Source of the DNA: Apium graveolens
Lineage: Eukaryota > Streptophyta > Magnoliopsida > Apiales > Apiaceae
Direction: 5' to 3'
Length of the DNA stretch: 64,000 bases
Assembly (NCBI RefSeq): GCF_009905375.1
Contig: NC_133653.1
Coordinates: forward strand, 62,251,956 to 62,315,955
Shown here: positions 43,902 to 56,401 of the stretch, in pieces
Numbering within the stretch: the stretch's first letter is position 1
Layout: each line of letters begins with the position of its first letter
The notes under the pieces: generated by a model
Told to the model about the DNA's origin: nothing
What the model saw: only the letters and a program-made list of their open reading frames with translations
Database searches by the model: none
Program-made: the position numbers and the translations under genes

Positions 43902-44546
43902 CTTTCCTAACTGTTGTTGTGTGATGAAGAAATAAAGCAAGAGTGAGCCTTACAGCTCGCAAGATAATATATAGTGTAATCAATAATGCAAGTATCTAAT
44001 AGATAACTTACTGAAAACCTTTATCAAAAGTAAGATAATTACTTACTGGATATAAGCTTAAAGGAAGATGAAGTTACCAAATACTTCACTATACTTATAT
44101 CATTTATAAGGCTACTTGAACTACCACTGTTCAAAGTATTATAGGTTTAAAAAAAAGTCATCCCATAGATGAGACCACAAGTTAAGACTTGAATAGATTC
44201 AATCTTTGGAATATTATTGAATGAAATAAAGTTACGAGATACTTTATTTAGTCCCGATATATATATCCACATATATATCTCTTAAACATTTCCTGGAACC
44301 TCTGTTATGTAAGGTATGAACAGAGTTTGTAACATCCAATGAATTTTGGAAAGGAAAAGAATTTTGGCATAAACCCGATATCTTGCTGATCAGGTAAAGA
44401 TACCAATAAGTAACCTTTTCTACTAGTAGATGGATGAATCACCCACCGGTCATCACCCTGGCCACATAAGGACCTTGTGCTGGACTGCCACCCGGCCTCT
44501 TACGCGTTGATGGACTGCCACCGAGCCACTTACACTTTGATAGACC

Positions 44547-44551
44547 GTACC
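44547..44551. repeat. Full-length Tekay TSD, left (GTACC)
   Basis: Repeated at 58453-58457. Removing one copy and the element restores the LTR text GACCGTACCCCGGCC. Confidence 0.92.
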
Positions 44552-46645
44552 TGTAATAACCCCAATTTTTGGAAATTTTTGAAACCCTTATGAATAGTGT
44601 TTTTGCTGAATGAGAAAACTTTTCATGCCACGCTATGTAGGGGTTCTGTTATTGATCTTATGGGATATTATTAGTACTCTATGTGGTATATAAGTGTATG
44701 TAAAGATCGTCAGAATCCAATTCCGAACACTTTGATTTTTCCCGGAAATCCACAATATACGGAGAGAATTGAGTATAAGGTAACAGGATAAAAAGAATTT
44801 AAATTAAAGGATTATAAGAGAGGATCATAAAAGGAATACAATGTATTGAGAAAGGTTAAGGGAACCTAAGTAATAAGATCCCGGGTATGATCCTTCAAAC
44901 GATAAATGAAAGCGAAAGTTAAACGAACCGTATAACAAATCAGCGGTCATTAGGCAACGATTAGGAAGTTAATCAAAGGGATTAATGGGAATGATGTCAT
45001 CCAACCAATAGAAAGAAGACAAGGAAGGAAGGATGACATCATGAGGATGAGGTAAGCATGACATGGGAAGGAAGGAGGTGTGGTTGAATAAGAACCACAC
45101 AAATTCAAGGGCAAGGTAGTAATTTGCTAAATCAAATACAAATCAAGTCAACCAAGCCAAGTAAAAATCATTTCCATCAAAAAATCAAAACAACCAAGGC
45201 ATGAGTTCATCTTGCTCACGGCTTTTTAGCATTTTCAAGGCATAGATTTTTCAAAATCAAAGATCAAAGCTTCCTAAATTGGTAAGAAAATTCCCTAATC
45301 ATCTTCATGCTTAGTTATGGCTATATCATGAGTTTAAGCCATTAATTCTTTCTCTAACTTCTTCATTTAATCAATGAAGAAGACAATGAATAGTGTTTTC
45401 AAGATTTTTAACTTGAAGTTTGTCTTGTTTTCTTGAAGATCCAAGCTTTCTTAAAACTTCTCCAAGCTTCTTAAGGCTTCCTAGCTCCACCCACCACTTC
45501 AAGGAAGGTATACCATCTCCTAACCCTAGATTCCTATATATTATAGGATGACTTTGAGTAGTGGGTTGATATTGTATCTTGTTGATATGATTTAGAGTTT
45601 GAGATTTGGTATGGTAGTGAATGGAATGGTAATTATTGTGGTTTGGATTTAAAAGAACTTAAGAATGATTAAAGTTAAGTTTAAGCATAAGTATGAAAGA
45701 TTAAATTGAATTGGTTGGGGTGGTTATGATGTGATAAGGATGGAGGTTGGTTGTATGTTGGATTTGAGGTTGATTTGGGTTGTTTGTGAATGGGTTAAAA
45801 TTTGGAAATCGCGTAAACATAGCCGTCGTAACGTCCGATTTTCTTTGGACTGTTTTTGTGCATAGCATTAGGACCCGAGAACCCCCTGCTAGATTATGAC
45901 CACTGCCATGTTTAGATAGCTCATGTTATGAGCTTCGTTTTGATATGTAGTTCGTTCGATTCCGATGCACGGTTTAGGAGAAACGACCGTTTCAAGTAAC
46001 GGCGTTTCGCGAACGAAACTTTTCCCCCCGCCTTACTTTGAAATGTAGGTTAAAGACCAAAAAGGGTTAATTAATGCATGAAACATTTATGGTAAGTGTT
46101 TTAGGCAGTTGGTAAGTCACTCGAGAAGGAATTGCTTTAAAACTCGTAAAGGTTAAATTATTAAAAATGGTGGAGCCGAGGGTACCCGAGTGACTTAAGC
46201 GAATCAGTGGGCGCAAAACAAGCGTTAGAGTCTAAGTTAGTTAAAGTATAGATTTACAAGTGACTTTGGTTTAATTCCAACTTACTTGTTGTTTATAGGT
46301 TACCAGACTCGTCCCGAGCCATTCGTAACCCCCAGTCGCTCAGGCAAGTATTCTATCCGTTATACTGTTGTTGTGATGTATACACTTGTATATGCATTAT
46401 CTTGCGATAGATGCATGTTGGTTATTTAGCAAATTCTTGCGATATATTGTAGCATGTGATATGGTATATATGCATGCCTGTTTCATATTCTTGAAATATA
46501 TATCTGTTGGTTCAGTTGATAATACCTATGCTAGAGAATAGCAGTAATTTGCATATACCCTTAGTATAGGGACCCAAAGGTGAAAATATTTTCTAAAACC
46601 GGGAGTCGAGGATCCCGAGTAGATTTTGTATATATATGGATATGG

Positions 46646-46676
<31 letters not shown>

Positions 46677-48728
46677 CATATATATGGTCATAGTTTTCAA
46701 AACTATTAATCGAATAAGGTTTATTCGATAACTTTAAACTTTATTTTATTATTGAATATTATTTCGAATATTATTCGAGGGCTTATGACTCTTTTATATT
46801 AATTATTGAATATTATTTGAATATTCATTTGAGGATGTATGACTCCTTTATTTTATTTAATGAATATTATTTATAATATTCATTCGAGGTATTATGACTC
46901 AGCTTATTTTTATTTATTGAATATTATTTGAATATTCATTTGAGGATCTATGACTCCGATTATTTGCTGAAATATATTCTTTATTTTATTAAAGAATAAG
47001 GTGTCAATAATCAAACTTATTTTCGATTATTCAAATAAAGATAATACTTTTATATAAGTATATCTTGGGTTATTTAATACTCGTTTCAAGTATAAATTTT
47101 AATACTTCTACTTCAATTATTTTTATAAAGACTATTCTTTATGGGAATATTATTTAATTAATAATATTCAGATATTTTCTAACATTCTGGGGACTGATTT
47201 ACTTCATTAAATCAGCCTTACTCCAAACACTCTTTAAAGTGTTTTCGAGTCTTCAAAATGATTTTTAAAAGTCAGAGCGGATCCCAAAACTCATTTTTAT
47301 ATTTAAGATCTTCCTTTTTAAAGGGGATTTAAATACTCGCTCAAAACCTGGGGAATCCGGCTCTGTGGTGTATTTTATATTCGCAACGAGGTTGCTGTTT
47401 TGAGAAAACAATTTGATTACTTGCCCAATGTTCGGGAAGTAAGTCCATTTGATTGAGTCGGCATAAGCGACAGGCCGGGGTACGGTCTATTATTGTGTAA
47501 GTGGCTGGGTGGCAGTCCATCAACGCGTGAGGGGCCGGGGTACGGTCGAGCGCGAGGTCCTAATGCGGCCAGGGTGATGACCGGTGAGGAATTCATCCAT
47601 CTACAGTAGAAAAGGTTACTTATTGGTATCTTTGCCTGATCAGCGAGATATCGGGTTTATGCCAAAATTCTTTTCCTTTCCAAAATTCATTGGATGTTTC
47701 AAACTCTGTTCATACTTTGCATAATAGAGATTCCAGGAAATGTTTAAAGGGATATATATATGTGGATATATATATATCGGGACTAAATAAAGTATCTCAT
47801 AACTTTTTCATTCAATAATATTTCAAAGATTGAATCTATTCAAGTCTTATCTTGTGGTCTCATCAGTGGGATGAACTTTTGAAATTGATTATAACTTGAA
47901 CGGTGGTAGTTCAAGTAGTATTTGGGAATGATATAAGTGTAGCGAAGTATTTGGTAACTTCATCTTTTAAACTTATATCTAATTAATAATTGTCTTATGA
48001 ATGACAAAGATTTTCAGAAAAACGTTGAGACAAGGTTAGATATATGAGATCACCTTGCAACGATATTTTTATACAGTTATACAATGGGACTTTGTGTATA
48101 TTATGCATGGAAGAGGACTTCCATCATTTTGAAAAGTATATATGTATATATACTGAATATTTTGCGACTTCATCGCATTAAGATATCAAACTTGGTTCAT
48201 TTCTTTTAACCAAGATTTTCATGAGTATTATGAGTAGACTCATATACTATTAATCATTATACATATTATTTTGGTGGGCTTGCTGCTCACCCTTGCTTTC
48301 TTCTTTCATCACACAACAACAGATAGAAAAGATGAACAGAACCAAGCTCCCGATTCGCAAGCGATTAGGAGACGTTCCGCAGTTTTCTAGAAGCATTGAT
48401 GCCGCCGTAGCTGAGGTAGGAACTACCAATAGGCTAGGCTTTCAACTTTTGATGGACCAGATTTATTTATATTTATGAATTGTAATAATGGCAAAGAAAT
48501 GTAAATTTATTCAGAAAACCTTTTAAGGTGTATTGGCAGATAATTATGGAATAAAATGACTTGTGGTTATTTTTGGATGTTCATCTCTGAGACTATAACG
48601 TGTGGTGTGTGTGTTTATTGTGGGGTCACAGTACAGAGTAGTTGAGTAATTATTAAGATTGGGTGTTATTAAGGGAAATGGAACTCGTGACGACCCGGAT
48701 CCCCGACCCCGGATCTGGGGGTGTTACA
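44552..48728 (+). repeat. Tekay 5' LTR (4,177 bp)
   Basis: It starts TGTAATAACCCCAATTTTTG and ends GGGGGTGTTACA. It contains a degenerate AATATTCATT/GACTC array (46740-46965), TA-rich microsatellites (46620-46690) and, near its 3' end, a T/C-rich run and CACAACAACAG leader followed by a 48-codon ORF. No LTR-internal gene other than this ORF is evident. Confidence 0.95.
48332..48478 (+). CDS. LTR-encoded 48-aa ORF (Tekay 5' LTR)
   Basis: The start is ATG in AAAAGATGAAC and the ORF ends YLYL before TGA. An in-frame non-ATG extension to 48293 is less likely. The N-terminus MNRTK...RK..G shares M1, R3, T4, K5, R9, K10 and G13 with histone H3. The ORF lies between the presumed transcription start and the PBS, so it would be a leader ORF of the genomic RNA. 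It is intact in three LTR copies of different age. Confidence 0.45.
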   Translation: MNRTKLPIRKRLGDVPQFSRSIDAAVAEVGTTNRLGFQLLMDQIYLYL

Positions 48729-48732
48729 GAAA

Positions 48733-48744
48733 TGGTATCAGAGC
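48733..48744 (+). promoter_or_regulatory. Tekay primer-binding site (tRNA-iMet)
   Basis: TGGTATCAGAGC starts four bases after the LTR end. Confidence 0.93.
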
Positions 48745-49208
48745 TAAGCGTTATAAACCTCAGAGATGATGGGACGTTAAGATAATAAGTTCACTAAGAT
48801 AATAAGAACTCTTGCCAAGTTCATAGTCGGACTACCTAACGTAGTACTGACAGTTAAAACCCTTATGGGAACCCTTATAAATATCGTGATAGGAGCGTAG
48901 TTCGTTATCGTATATGGTAGCGGGACTCCGAACCCTGAGGTTGAGGAGCAACATCGCGATGATGTTTTATTACTCATTGGAGATCAAATTCTGGATCCAA
49001 TAGAGCGTCCTAACGCAGGACCGGATGATGTTGATATTGAGGAGGTAGCGGTTGAGGAGGTTGTCTTAGAAGGGATAGTTGTTGAGGAGGATCCCAAGGA
49101 GGATCCTGGCAAGATTGGATAAAGGACCACTGATGAATTGATGACCATGGTTAGGGCAACTCCCAGAGGTAGGATTGGCCGGTCACTACCGGAGGTTCGT
49201 TCAAGTTG
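48745..49208 (+). other. Tekay interior, leader or gag-like remnant
   Basis: An acidic run is readable (EEVAVEEVVLEG-like text with EEDPKEDPGK near 49040-49110), but I cannot assign it to a gag domain. Stops interrupt every frame. Confidence 0.35.
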
Positions 49209-49720
49209 TAAAGATAGTAGCCCCTTTAACGCGGCTTACTAGTAAGACTGAGAAGTTCGAATGGACAGAGAAATACGAGAATAACTTTTAAGAACCGAAA
49301 CAAAGGTTGGTGACGTTCCCTATGTTGGCGTTGCCGAATGGAAAATGAGATTTTGTGATGTGTAGTGACGCTTCGCATAAGGAATTAGGGTGCTTCATAT
49401 ACAGCACAGCAAAGTAATCGCGTACGCGTCAAGACAATTAAGGGAATATATAATTCGATATCCCCGCCCATGAGCTTAGGCTCGTGGCAATAGTTTTACC
49501 CTAAAGATTGGAGGCACTACTTGTATGGAGAGAAGTGCGAGAATTACCTAAGCCATAAGTGCTCTAGTACATTTTCACGTAGAAAGAGCTCAACATATGC
49601 CAGAGGAGGCAGTTAGAGCTAATCAAGATTAATGATTGGGAGATTCTTTATCATTCGGGGAAAGCCATTATGGTGGCTGATGCCCTTAGTAAAAAGGAGA
49701 GACTCAAGATGATAATGTCT
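49209..49720 (+). pseudogene. Tekay RT tail and RNase H remnant, copy 1
   Basis: Readable blocks in shifting frames: PLTRLTSKTEKFEWTEK (RT thumb/connection), CSDASHKELGCF (RNase H start), WRHYLYGEKCE, and the end phrase with GKA and ADALSKKE. It lies upstream of the gag remnant, which is out of the normal order. A second RNase H tail lies at about 51930-52060. Confidence 0.7.
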
Positions 49721-49879
49721 TTGGAAGAGTTTATAAGAGGTTTTGGAAATAGTAGTGAAGGTAACCGGAGCCGGTACCGAAAAGCTGTTTAAGATTGCAA
49801 TACAGCCCGAATTATTGGAAAAGATCATATTGTGCCAGAAAAAGTTATGAATGAAGGCAGGGAGCCAACAATTAGATAA

Positions 49880-50075
49880 AAGATTAATATCGAGAAAGAT
49901 GATAAGGGAATAATGAGGTATTCCTATAGAATTTGGGTTCCAAAAGTTCAAGAGCGTAAGGATGAGAACTTAGATGAGAGCCATAGTTTGAGGAATAAGA
50001 TTTAGAGCAAACCCTGAACGTGATAGTCAGGGAGGTCGCCATCAAGATATAAGGAACCCATGACATAATGGAGTG
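49880..50075 (+). pseudogene. Tekay integrase N-terminal remnant
   Basis: RIWVPKVQE followed by DE-LDE-HS matches the N-terminal zinc-binding region of gypsy integrase. It is in the same order as RNase H copy 1 and also lies upstream of the gag remnant. Confidence 0.55.
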
Positions 50076-50219
50076 GAAAATGAGGATTTTAAATTAAAAG
50101 ATGACCCCAATTATGGGGAGTAGGATGAAACATTTCATAATAAGGAAACAGAAAGTCGAGTAAGGAAAGGAGACCCGAGACGGTACTCCTATACGGCAAT
50201 TCATGGACCTGTCTAGACA

Positions 50220-50620
50220 GAACTTAGACTATTATCCCCAACCACCACCTTGAGGGAACAATGTGGTGTGAAATTCTTTCAGGACCTCTAAGTCGCTAAG
50301 CTCTCAGAGTTCCAAGGAACAAGCTGGCCCAATCGAGGCAAGAGCCTGGCTAAAGGAAATATAAGAATCATTTGAGATTCTAAATGATTGACGAACCACA
50401 AAAGACTATTTTGTCACTTACCCTCCTAAGAGAGAGACCATCCGTTGGTGAAAGACCAAGAAAGGCATGGAGCCAGAGGTTAGAATAAACTGATTTAAGT
50501 TCAGCCAATTGTTTTCGGGAAAGTAATTCCCAAGGTTATGGAGAGAGTGTAAAAGCTTTAGAGCCAGAACAAAGGCAGACGAGTATGATGAATTGTGAAT
50601 TTAAGTTGTAAAAGTTGTCA
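50220..50620 (+). pseudogene. Tekay gag remnant
   Basis: PIEARAWLKEI followed by SFEILND and a TYPPKRE-like end matches the retrotrans_gag core of chromoviruses (usual text: W-I-EI-K-FE). Stops and frameshifts break it. The order gag, RT, RNase H, IN, chromodomain is normal from here on. Confidence 0.6.
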
Positions 50621-51289
50621 AGATTCGTTCTAAGGACACGAATCCAGAATGACGGGATGTTTGAAATCAATGCTTATGTTGTGTTGGTTCATGAAATAAT
50701 GATAAGAGAAAGGAAAATAAAAAGAAACTGAAGTGGAAAGGAATATAAAGGCAATAGAGTTTGAGGAAACCCTAAAGACTCATAGCAATAGAAATAGAAA
50801 AGTATGTAATCGTCAGGATGATGATCCACCATGAGTTAAAATTGATGGTTGAAGGCATAAGAGATACATATATTTTATCCCCTGTAAGTTGGGAAGATTC
50901 GAGGAAACCTTGAGATAATTCGAAGGATAAATAATGAGACGCGGATAGACTGAGGAGACAAGAAAGTAAGAAATTAAGAAAATTGGATGAAGGAAGTGAC
51001 CTTCAAGAAGGTAAAGTGTAAGACCGGTGGCATGTTACCCAGAAAGGGAGACGCCAGATATGAAAGATATCCCAACATTGAGATGACTGTTGAGATAAAC
51101 AACAAAAGTAAATAAGGAATTATTAAGAAGAAGTTCACGTTGAACACGACCAATATCTTCCAGAACATCCATGTTATCGTTACCAGATTAGGCAAGAAAA
51201 GCGGATAACCGTTGTTATCTTTTGGAGGCCATTTTGATTAACCTCATTTTGTATACAGATGTTATTGTGAAATTAGGCATTTACTATCG
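50621..51289 (+). other. Tekay interior, probable protease region, not resolved
   Basis: No domain can be read with confidence. The position between gag and RT suggests the rest of gag and the protease. Confidence 0.3.
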
Positions 51290-51720
51290 AGGTGGGAATG
51301 ATTGAATAAGATACCCATATCAGGGATATATGACTTTATTTATCCATGGAAGGATGCAGGTACCTTTTAAAGGTGGAATTAAGGATAGAACATCGGTAAC
51401 TTAAAATGAATCCTAGGGGAATGCATAAAGGTTGGCATTTCACCCTTAATAGGGATAGTATGAGTTTTGACAGTATGAATTGGAAAGGGTTAAGGTAGTA
51501 ACAACCTTTAAGGATCAATGGAGAATTTTTTTTTTTCAGAAGTATATAGACTATGATTCTGGTATTAGTAAATGGTATTTTGATATGCCCTGTATCTAGG
51601 GAATACAGGAAGAACGATTGAAGGATAACCTTAGAGGTTTACAAGGAGAAAGGTAATATTCAAAATTCTCAAGAATAGAAATGTTGATAAAGGAAATATG
51701 ACGTAATTATAATGTTGCCA
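51290..51720 (+). pseudogene. Tekay reverse transcriptase remnant
   Basis: Frames give RYP-near text, a DLF-like block, FKGGIKDRTSVT in place of FSKIDLRSGYHQ, and, near 51550-51660, a decayed form of the catalytic block followed by EERLKDNLRGLQGER. The similarity is clear only at the level of spacing and word order. Confidence 0.5.
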
Positions 51721-51899
51721 AGTGGGGCACGTGTTAAACCACGAGAAAGTATGGATCGAACCAGTAATGGTCGAAATTGTTCAGGGCAATTAGGACTTAA
51801 GATAAAAGATGTTCTAATTATGATTGAGAGTCAGTCATGACAGTGATTAACCTCTAAAGACTGAGGCAATAACTTATGGAAAAATGGTGATTTTTTTTT

Positions 51900-52060
51900 T
51901 TTTTTTACTCATCAGATTTTAAGGAAAGCATTTTCACATAAGCTGTGATTGAAATAAGGTAGAAAATTTATTTGGAGATGGTTAAAGTGACATTGACTGT
52001 AAGGAAATTTTACTATCAGGAAAGGCCAAAGAGGTGGCCGACACTCTAAAGGTAAGTGGA
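51900..52060 (+). pseudogene. Tekay RNase H tail, copy 2
   Basis: DNA matches the end of RNase H (text parallel to GKA--VADTLSK) just before the integrase remnant. It duplicates the domain end at about 49630-49700. Confidence 0.5.
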
Positions 52061-52600
52061 TAATTATAGGCGCGTGTGCCAAAAGAGAACAGTGATGATG
52101 GTTAAAAATGTGAAGGTTGAATTATGGTTTGGATGATTGACATTCCTTCTGATGACTGTGCAATACCCAACCGTAATAGTAGTTGGTAAAGGTTTAATTC
52201 GTGTAATCGCCATGAACGGGCTATCTATCTTAGGAGGTCCTATCTTGAGATAAGCCAGAACCATGTTTCAAAAAGGACTAGATGAACCCTTGAGTTAAGT
52301 CTTCTATTGAAGGCATATGATTACGAATGGTATTAACCTACTATCGTTGCTTTGATGGAAACTCTTCTGCAATTTTAATTGCTTCATGTCATGTATGTAT
52401 GTCAGGATCAGGAGTGTTCTTCATGAATCATGAATGGTGATTATGTTACCTCCTTAGAAGGATTAGATACGATATGTATGGACTCCGTATGGTTAGCTAT
52501 TAAGACTTCATGGAAAATGAATGACTACAGTAGGTCAGTGGTGGACCATGGTAAGGCAGCAATGGTTATGCGAGTATTGAGCTGATTACAACCGTGAGAG
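52061..52600. other. Tekay interior, not resolved
   Basis: This should contain the integrase N-terminal part, but I can read no motif with confidence. Confidence 0.3.
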
Positions 52601-54010
52601 TTGTATTGGAATGGGTGTTGAGATTGAGTACCACTAATCGGGTCGTGGTAGTGTATAAGTTATCGTTGATAGACTAATTAAGTAGAGTATCTACCTAGTG
52701 AATTATTATTCTTCCTTATCAATAGAGAGTCGTATTATTATACGAGGAAGGTTACAGTGCAAGCATAGAATTCTAGTAACGATGATGTCTAGAATGAGAT
52801 CCCAGGTTCGATTTTCGATATCGAGGGAGTTTCAAAGGTAATTGTGTATAAGCTAGAGGAAGTGCATGGGTCCATAGAATGATGGACGGAGTAGCAAATA
52901 TTTAAGCATGTGAAATGCGATGCGATAATACTCGATGTTGACATAAATACATATATGTTTTGTTCTCCTATGACAAACCTCTATAGTTCAGAGGTAGATT
53001 CCAAGCCAGATATTTTATGGCAATAAATTTTTTTTATGAATATACAATTCTCTTCAATTCGTTCTTTTCTCTTCTTTTCATTTCATGTAAGCTGAGAAGA
53101 ACAACCCTTCCAGAAGGGGAGGTATTGCCGAATGACTATCTATCTGTGTGATAGAAGCCGAGTAGGATACCAGCTATTGTTTAATTGCTTGTCAAGTACT
53201 AAAGGCTGGCCACCTTCTGTACTAACTATGCAATGTAACAAGTGTTCATGATCATAGTGATCTCTCAATAAATTCTTTTACTTCTATATGAAGGACTAAG
53301 CTTTCGAAGATAGAAGCAGCTGAAAAAGGAGTAGTAAAGTTGTGGTGGTATGTGGAATGGAAACACATTCGTGATACTAAGGTTGACGAGGTTATTAAAA
53401 GGTTATAGAACGCTAACGAGCAAAAGTATAACCAGTATAATATTAGGAACAGAAGGTAGTAGCGATTACGAACTGGAAAAGAATGGGTATTGAGAAGCAA
53501 AAGCTTTAATGTTAAAAGCTATAATGAGAGTCTGTGCAATAGACTTGAAAGAAATTAGAATGATCACTTAACACGGATTGAGTTTTCTTACGACAATAGA
53601 TCATATGTCAGTATTGAGATATCGCCTTATGAAATCCTTGAGGGAAGACAATGTCGATCTACCTTATGTTAGGATGAAGTTGTAGAGCGCAAGATGCTCG
53701 GACCCGCAGTAGTCCAAAGGACCAAGGATATGATAGATCTAATCAGAGGACGGCTGGTAGTAGCCCAAGATGGTCATGATAAGTATGTTGATTTGACACG
53801 AAAGGATAAAGAGTATGAAATAGGGGACCTAGTAATGTTATAGGTATCCCTTGGAAAGGATTGATGAGGTTCAGAAAGAAAGGAAAGCTAAGTCTACAAT
53901 TTGTTGGACCCTTGGATATATTAAGACGTTTAGGAAGTTAGCATATGAGCTAGCCCTACCCCCGAACCTGTAGCAAGTTCATAACGTGTTTCACGTATCA
54001 ATGTTAAGGA
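52600..54010 (+). pseudogene. Tekay integrase core and GPY/F remnant
   Basis: IVDRLIK near 52660 matches the start of the catalytic core. A SREFQR block lies near 52825. The segment from 53510 reads AIMRVCAIDLKE (the usual L-RACVIDF block), then KMLGPAVVQRTKDMIDLI (53690), YVDLTRKDKEYEIGDLVML (53790-53840) and a GPL-I GPY/F-like end. 52990-53500 is less clear and may hold an insertion. No frame is open. Confidence 0.65.
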
Positions 54011-54257
54011 AGTGTAATTCAGATGCCAGATAAATAGAGGCATATGAGCGCATAGATATGCAACCCGACGTAACATATATGGAGCAACCAGGAAGGGTTA
54101 TAGAGTGAAAAGGAACGAGTACTTAGGAGAAGGGTTATCAAACTAGTAAGAGTTTGATGGTAGAACCACAATGTGGGAAAATTTACTTGAGAGTTAGAAA
54201 ATGTAATGCTAAGAAAGTATCCCCATTTGTTTTCTATCAGATTCCGGGACGGAATCC
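54000..54257 (+). pseudogene. Tekay chromodomain remnant
   Basis: MLRKCNSDAR, a stop, then YERIDMQPDVTYMEQPGRVIE and a decayed tail match the chromodomain that follows integrase in Tekay-type chromoviruses. In intact relatives it directs integration towards heterochromatin. Several stops destroy it here. Confidence 0.65.
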
Positions 54258-54261
54258 TTTT

Positions 54262-54274
54262 AAGGAGGGGAGAC
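54262..54274 (+). promoter_or_regulatory. Tekay polypurine tract
   Basis: AAGGAGGGGAGAC directly precedes the 3' LTR. Confidence 0.9.
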
Positions 54275-56368
54275 TGTAATAACCCCAATTTTTGGAAATT
54301 TTTGAAACCCTTATGAATAGTGTTTTTGCTGAATGAGAAAACTTTTCATGCCACGCTATGTAGGGGTTCTGTTATTGATCTTATGGGATATTATTAGTAC
54401 TCTATGTGGTATATAAGTGTATGTAAAGATCGTCAGAATCCAATTCCGAACACTTTGATTTTTCCCGGAAATCCATAATATACGGAGAGAATTGAGTATA
54501 AGGTAACAGGATAAAAAAGATTTAAATTAAAGGATTATAAGAGAGGATCATAAAAGGAATACAATGTATTGAGAAAGGTTAAGGGAACCTAAGTAATAAG
54601 ATCCCGGGTATGATCCTTCAAACGATAAATGAAAGCGAAAGTTAAGCGAACCGTATAACAGATCAGCGGTCATTAGGCAACGATTAGGAAGTTAATCAAA
54701 GGGATTAATGGGAATGATGTCATCCAACCAATAGAAAGAAGACAAGGAAGGAAGGATGACATCATGAGGATGAGGTAAGCATGACATGGGAAGGAAGGAG
54801 GTGTGGTTGAATAAGAACCACACAAATTCAAGGGCAAGGTAGTAATTTGCTAAATCAAATACAAATCAAGTCAACCAAGCCAAGTAAAAATCATTTCCAT
54901 CAAAAAATAAAAACAACCAAGGCATGAGTTCATCTTGCTCACGGCTTTTTAGCATTTTCAAGGCATAGATTTTTCAAAATCAAAGATCAAAGCTTCCTAA
55001 ATTGGTAAGAAAATTCCCTAATCATCTTCATGCTTAGTTATGGCTATATCATGAGTTTAAGCCATTAATTCTTTCTCTAACTTCTTCATTTAATCAATGA
55101 AGAAGACAATGAATAGTGTTTTCAAGATTTTTAACTTGAAGTTTGTCTTGTTTTCTTGAAGATCCAAGCTTTCTTAAAACTTCTCCAAGCTTCTTAAGGC
55201 TTCCTAGCTCCACCCACCACTTCAAGGAAGGTATACCATCTCCTAACCCTAGATTCCTATATATTATAGGATGACTTTGAGTAGTGGGTTGATATTGTAT
55301 CTTGTTGATATGATTTAGAGTTTGAGATTTGGTATGGTAGTGAATGGAATGGTAATTATTGTGGTTTGGATTTAAAAGAACTTAAGAATGATTAAAGTTA
55401 AGTTTAAGCATAAGTATGAAAGATTAAATTGAATTGGTTGGGGTGGTTATGATGTGATAAGGATGGAGGTTGGTTGTATGTTGGATTTGAGGTTGATTTG
55501 GGTTGTTTGTGAATGGGTTAAAATTTGGAAATCGCGTAAACATAGCCGTCGTAACGTCCGATTTTCTTTGGACTGTTTTTGTGCATAGCATTAGGACCCG
55601 AGAACCCCCTGCTAGATTATGACCACTGCCATGTTTAGATAGCTCATGTTACGAGCTTCGTTTTGATATGTAGTTCGTTCGATTCCGATGCACGGTTTAG
55701 GAGAAACGACCGTTTCAAGTAACGGCGTTTCGCGAACGAAACTTTTCCCCCCGCCTTACTTTGAAATGTAGGTTAAAGACCAAAAAGGGTTAATTAATGC
55801 ATGAAACATTTATGGTAAGTGTTTTAGGCAGTTGGTAAGTCACTCGAGAAGGAATCGCTTTAAAACTCGTAAAGGTTAAATTATTAAAAATGGTGGAGCC
55901 GAGGGTACCCGAGTGACTTAAGCGAATCAGTGGGCGCAAAACAAGCGTTAGAGTCTAAGTTAGTTAAAGTATAGATTTACAAGTGACTTTGGTTTAATTC
56001 CAACTTACTTGTTGTTTATAGGTTACCAGACTCGTCCCGAGCCATTCGTAACCCCCAGTCGCTCAGGCAAGTATTCTATCCGTTATACTGTTGTTGTGAT
56101 GTATACACTTGTATATGCATTATCTTGCGATAGATGCATGTTGGTTATTTAGCAAATTCTTGCGATATATTGTAGCATGTGATATGGTATATATGCATGC
56201 CTGTTTCATATTCTTGAAATATATATCTGTTGGTTCAGTTGATAATACCTATGCTAGAGAATAGCAGTAATTTGCATATACCCTTAGTATAGGGACCCAA
56301 AGGTGAAAATATTTTCTAAAACCGGGAGTCGAGGATCCCGAGTAGATTTTGTATATATATGGATATGG

Positions 56369-56401
<33 letters not shown>

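Larger units (their letters stand above)
43508..44551 (-). repeat. Interrupted solo Tekay LTR, piece 1 (LTR 3' part)
   Basis: It starts TGTAACACCCCCAGATCC, the reverse of the LTR 3' end. The last ~450 bases of the LTR (43508-43960 here) are strongly diverged from the other Tekay LTRs and lack about 270 bases; the rest aligns well. It stops at 44551, where a full-length element inserted, and continues at 58458. Together the pieces make about 3.9 kb without internal region: a solo LTR. Confidence 0.9.

Noticed and set aside
47341..47523. 60-codon ORF repeated at 57066-57248
   Set aside because: It is repeated only because both LTRs are nearly identical. Equivalent positions in the two solo LTRs are not clearly open.
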